This document shows, piece after piece, positions 61,679-64,000 of a DNA stretch of 64,000 bases. The notes beneath the pieces are model-generated. The model was not told the DNA's origin and made no database searches. It worked only from the letters and a program-made list of their open reading frames with translations. Source of the DNA: Pelagicoccus enzymogenes. GTDB lineage: Bacteria; Verrucomicrobiota; Verrucomicrobiia; Opitutales; Opitutaceae. The translations under genes were made by a program, and so were the position numbers. Numbering within the stretch: position 1 is the first letter of the stretch; every line of letters begins with the position of its first letter. The stretch lies in NCBI RefSeq assembly GCF_014803405.1, contig NZ_JACYFG010000038.1, positions 62,001 to 126,000 of the forward strand, given 5' to 3'.

Positions 61679-62599
61679 ATGACAGACGTGAAAAAGACTT
61701 CCGGCATCAGCCGCCGCACCGCCGTCAAAGGCATCGGCGCCACCCTTGGGGCCGCCGCCTTCGCCAAGGCTATCGCCCCGCTCACCAGCTGGGCCGCCAA
61801 CCAATCCATCGACGAGTTCCTGCAAAAGCACTACCAAGAGCTCACTCCCGCACAGATGCAGAAGGTCCTCAAGCGGCTGGAGGAGGACACCAAAAAAGAC
61901 TACGGAGCCGAGGTCACCATCACCGACCCCAAGCCTCAGCCGGGCGTCAAGTTCGGCTACGCCCTCAACCTCTCCATTTGCGTGGGCTGCCGCAAGTGCG
62001 CCCAAGCCTGCCACGTCGAAAACAACCATGACCGCAAGTCCGGCAATTCCTACATTCGGGTGCTGGAAATGAAGAAAGGCTCCCTCGACATCGAGCACGG
62101 CAAGGTCGACTACAAAGGCCCCGTCCCCAAGTCCGACTCCTTCTACATGCCGGTCCAGTGCCAGCAGTGCGACAACCCGCCTTGCGTAGACGTCTGCCCC
62201 GTCGAGGCCACCTGGAAGGAAAAGGACGGCATCGTCGCCGTAGACTACAACTGGTGCATCGGCTGCCGCTACTGCGAAGCCGCCTGCCCCTACCACGCCC
62301 GCCGCTTCAACTGGACCAAGCCAGAAATCCCCCAGGAAGAAATCACTCCCGTGCAAGGCTACCTCTCGAACCGAGTCCGTCCGCAAGGCGTCATGGAGAA
62401 ATGTACCTTCTGCATGCACAAGACCCGCAACGGGGAGCTCCCCGCCTGCCTTCAAGCCTGCCCCACCGGCGCCCGCGTCTTCGGCAACCTGCTCGACCCC
62501 GAGTCCGAGATCCGCTGGGTCCTGGAAAACAAGCGCGTCTTCGTGCTCAAGGAAGAGCTCGGCACCAAACCCAGCTTCTACTACTTCTTCGATGAATAA
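61679..62599 (+). CDS. Exported four-cluster [4Fe-4S] protein (NrfC/DmsB-like)
   Basis: 306 residues. A Tat signal (SRRTAVKGIGATLGAAAFA) puts it in the periplasm, unlike most NrfC. Four Cys sets follow: CVGCRKCAQACH, CQQCDNPPCVDVCP, CIGCRYCEAACPY and CTFCMHKTRNGELPACLQACP. It should relay electrons between the NrfD-type membrane protein, whose gene it overlaps by 8 nt, and the tetrahaem cytochrome encoded 10 nt upstream. Confidence 0.9.
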   Translation: MTDVKKTSGISRRTAVKGIGATLGAAAFAKAIAPLTSWAANQSIDEFLQKHYQELTPAQMQKVLKRLEEDTKKDYGAEVTITDPKPQPGVKFGYALNLSICVGCRKCAQACHVENNHDRKSGNSYIRVLEMKKGSLDIEHGKVDYKGPVPKSDSFYMPVQCQQCDNPPCVDVCPVEATWKEKDGIVAVDYNWCIGCRYCEAACPYHARRFNWTKPEIPQEEITPVQGYLSNRVRPQGVMEKCTFCMHKTRNGELPACLQACPTGARVFGNLLDPESEIRWVLENKRVFVLKEELGTKPSFYYFFDE

Positions 62600-63863
62600 G
62601 CCCGCCGCCACTCTTCCCCCACCCCACCTCAGCCATCTGAACAGCTACCCGCGCTTCATCTGGCGCATGATGGTTCTGGCCACCGAGGGCAATTGGCTTT
62701 TCTACGCCTGGATGATCGGTCTCTCCGCCGTCGCCCTCGTCGGGCTCAACGCCTGGGCCATCCAAGTCACCAACGGCATGGGCGTCACCAACATGTCCGA
62801 CCACGTCTCCTGGGGGCTCTACATCGCCAACTTCACCTTCATGGTCGGCCTCGCCGCGGGCGGGGTCATGATGGTCATCCCCGCCTATCTTTACCACGAC
62901 GACGACATGCACGACGTCGTCATCATCGGCGAGCTGCTCGCCATCGCCGCCATCGTCATGTGCATCGGCTTCGTGGTGGTCGACCTCGGCCGCCCTGACC
63001 GCGTCTGGCACATGCTGCCGGGCATCGGAAAATTCCACTTCCCCGTCTCCATGCTCACCTGGGACGTCATCGTGCTCAACGGCTACCTGCTCATCAACCT
63101 GCACATCTGCGGCTACTTGCTCTACCAACGCTACCGCGGCCGCCGTCCCAACCCCAAAATCTACGTGCCCGTGGTCTTCCTCTCCATCGGCTGGGCCATC
63201 TCCATCCACACCGTTACCGCCTTCCTCTACCAAGGCCTCGGCGGGCGCCCCTTCTGGAACACCGCCCTGCTCGCCCCACGCTTCCTCACCTCTGCCTTCG
63301 TCTCCGGCCCCGCCTTCATCATCCTCGCCCTCGAAGCCATCCGCTACCTCAGCAGCTACAAGGTAGGCGACGGGGCCATCCGCATCCTCGTAAACATCAT
63401 GCGGGTGACCATCCTCATAAACCTGCTGATGCTGGCCTCCGAGGTGTTCACCGAATTCTACACCGGCGGCTCCCACACCGCCGCCGCCCGCTACCTCTAT
63501 TTCGGCCTGCACGGCTTCGACGCACTCGTGCCCTGGATCTGGAGCTCCATCGTGCTCACCCTCCTCGCCGCCCTCCTGCTGCTCTGCCCCAAGGTCCACA
63601 AACACCCCGTCATGCTGGTCACCGCCTGCTGCTTCGCCTTCGCCGGCATCTGGATCGAAAAAGGCATGGGCCTCATCATTCCCGGCTTCATTCCCTCCAC
63701 CCTGCACGAAATCGTGGAGTACACGCCCAACGGTATCGAGTGGCGCATCTCCGCCGGCATCTGGGCCGCCGGACTGATGATCTACACCCTCGCCATCCGC
63801 GTGGCCATGCCGATCTTCTCTGGGGAAGTCTCCCTCAAGAAAGACATCGAGGACCACGCGTGA
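62592..63863 (+). CDS. NrfD-type membrane quinol oxidoreductase subunit
   Basis: 423 residues with about ten hydrophobic helices: FIWRMMVLATEGNWLFYAWMIGLSAVA, VSWGLYIANFTFMVGLAAGGVMMVI, GELLAIAAIVMCIGFVVVDLGRPDRVWH and IEKGMGLIIPGFIPSTLHEIVEYTP among them. The W-G-L-Y-I-A-x-F-T and D-L-G-R-P-D-R motifs are typical of the NrfD/PsrC family, which oxidises (mena)quinol in the inner membrane and can move protons. Starts inside the FeS gene, so the two are translationally coupled. No other electron acceptor than NapA is encoded in view. Confidence 0.92.
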   Translation: MNKPAATLPPPHLSHLNSYPRFIWRMMVLATEGNWLFYAWMIGLSAVALVGLNAWAIQVTNGMGVTNMSDHVSWGLYIANFTFMVGLAAGGVMMVIPAYLYHDDDMHDVVIIGELLAIAAIVMCIGFVVVDLGRPDRVWHMLPGIGKFHFPVSMLTWDVIVLNGYLLINLHICGYLLYQRYRGRRPNPKIYVPVVFLSIGWAISIHTVTAFLYQGLGGRPFWNTALLAPRFLTSAFVSGPAFIILALEAIRYLSSYKVGDGAIRILVNIMRVTILINLLMLASEVFTEFYTGGSHTAAARYLYFGLHGFDALVPWIWSSIVLTLLAALLLLCPKVHKHPVMLVTACCFAFAGIWIEKGMGLIIPGFIPSTLHEIVEYTPNGIEWRISAGIWAAGLMIYTLAIRVAMPIFSGEVSLKKDIEDHA

Positions 63864-63983
63864 ACGCCGCCGGGCCAGCGAACGAGAGGAGCAAGCTGCG
63901 GAGCGATAGAAAGGAAAGCCCAAATGGTCCCGCCCCGCCTCCCCAACCATCAAAACGCCACCCCCTTTCCTTATTGTTTAAAT

Positions 63984-64000
63984 AAATACCTCTTTATCTT
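63984..64000. promoter_or_regulatory. Second copy of the nap-region motif (window edge)
   Basis: AAATACCTCTTTATCTT, one mismatch from 60948-60964, preceded by TTTAAATA, 121 nt after the NrfD-like stop. It probably marks the promoter of the next gene outside the window, which would then be co-regulated with the nap locus. Confidence 0.4.

Overview
The window looks like a chromosomal segment of a GC-rich, Gram-negative bacterium, most likely Verrucomicrobiota of the Opitutae type (Pelagicoccus-like). This is inference, not a search result. It rests on the outer-membrane and periplasmic gene content (RND pumps, TonB receptor, NapA), a DUF6807 protein, a PadR/ADOP-permease pair, many giant hybrid kinases, and intergenic hairpin repeats between otherwise tightly packed, C-ending-codon genes.

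Layout. 1-4.9 kb: the end of an RND efflux operon (permease, TolC-like protein) and a DUF6807 lipoprotein. 5.0-9.8 kb: a YfiR / CHASE8-type hybrid kinase pair converging on a TonB-dependent receptor. 10.1-14.6 kb: an alpha/beta hydrolase, then an ADOP-type permease with its PadR repressor and a tandem operator. 14.8-17.4 kb: two paralogous membrane coiled-coil proteins, one carrying a HisKA-like domain whose His is replaced, and a MYG1-like protein. 17.9-23.1 kb: map, rmuC, a DtxR/MntR regulator, a response regulator, an Smr protein and a TonB-C-domain protein. 23.6-27.2 kb: an AT-rich island of small ORFs, each followed by a diverged palindromic element. I read it as an integron-type cassette array without an integrase in view (CALIN); it carries an AAA ATPase, small membrane proteins, a lipoprotein and a DMP19-like gene broken by a stop codon. 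27.4-32.0 kb: a second RND adaptor-permease pair.

32.1-43.5 kb is an uninterrupted signalling block: an Rcp1-like receiver, two paralogous CheB/CheR/PAS/histidine-kinase fusions (one with a catalytically dead CheB domain), and two REC-kinase-REC hybrids. At 43.5-44.1 kb are two tRNA-Glu(TTC) genes with their own promoters and terminators, plus a duplicated tRNA 3' end. 44.3-52.1 kb holds the most unusual locus: an FHA-like/zinc-ribbon/P-loop GTPase, a protein with a GTPase-associated-protein-1 (GAP1-N2) like domain, a 1001-residue membrane coiled-coil protein and a 223-residue protein. It resembles the GTPase-centred conflict or signalling systems known from comparative genomics, but here in a membrane-anchored form.

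52.3-56.2 kb: an MCP/PilJ-like soluble protein, a GNAT acetyltransferase, a secreted protein of unknown function and purC. 56.4-63.9 kb: a periplasmic nitrate reductase locus. On the minus strand lie napD, napA, a four-haem NapB, a NapF-like ferredoxin, an unknown gene and a YecH-like gene. Diverging on the plus strand is a tetrahaem cytochrome / four-cluster FeS protein / NrfD module that probably oxidises menaquinol and stands in for NapC or NapGH. A shared promoter-region motif lies between the two halves and recurs at the right edge of the window.
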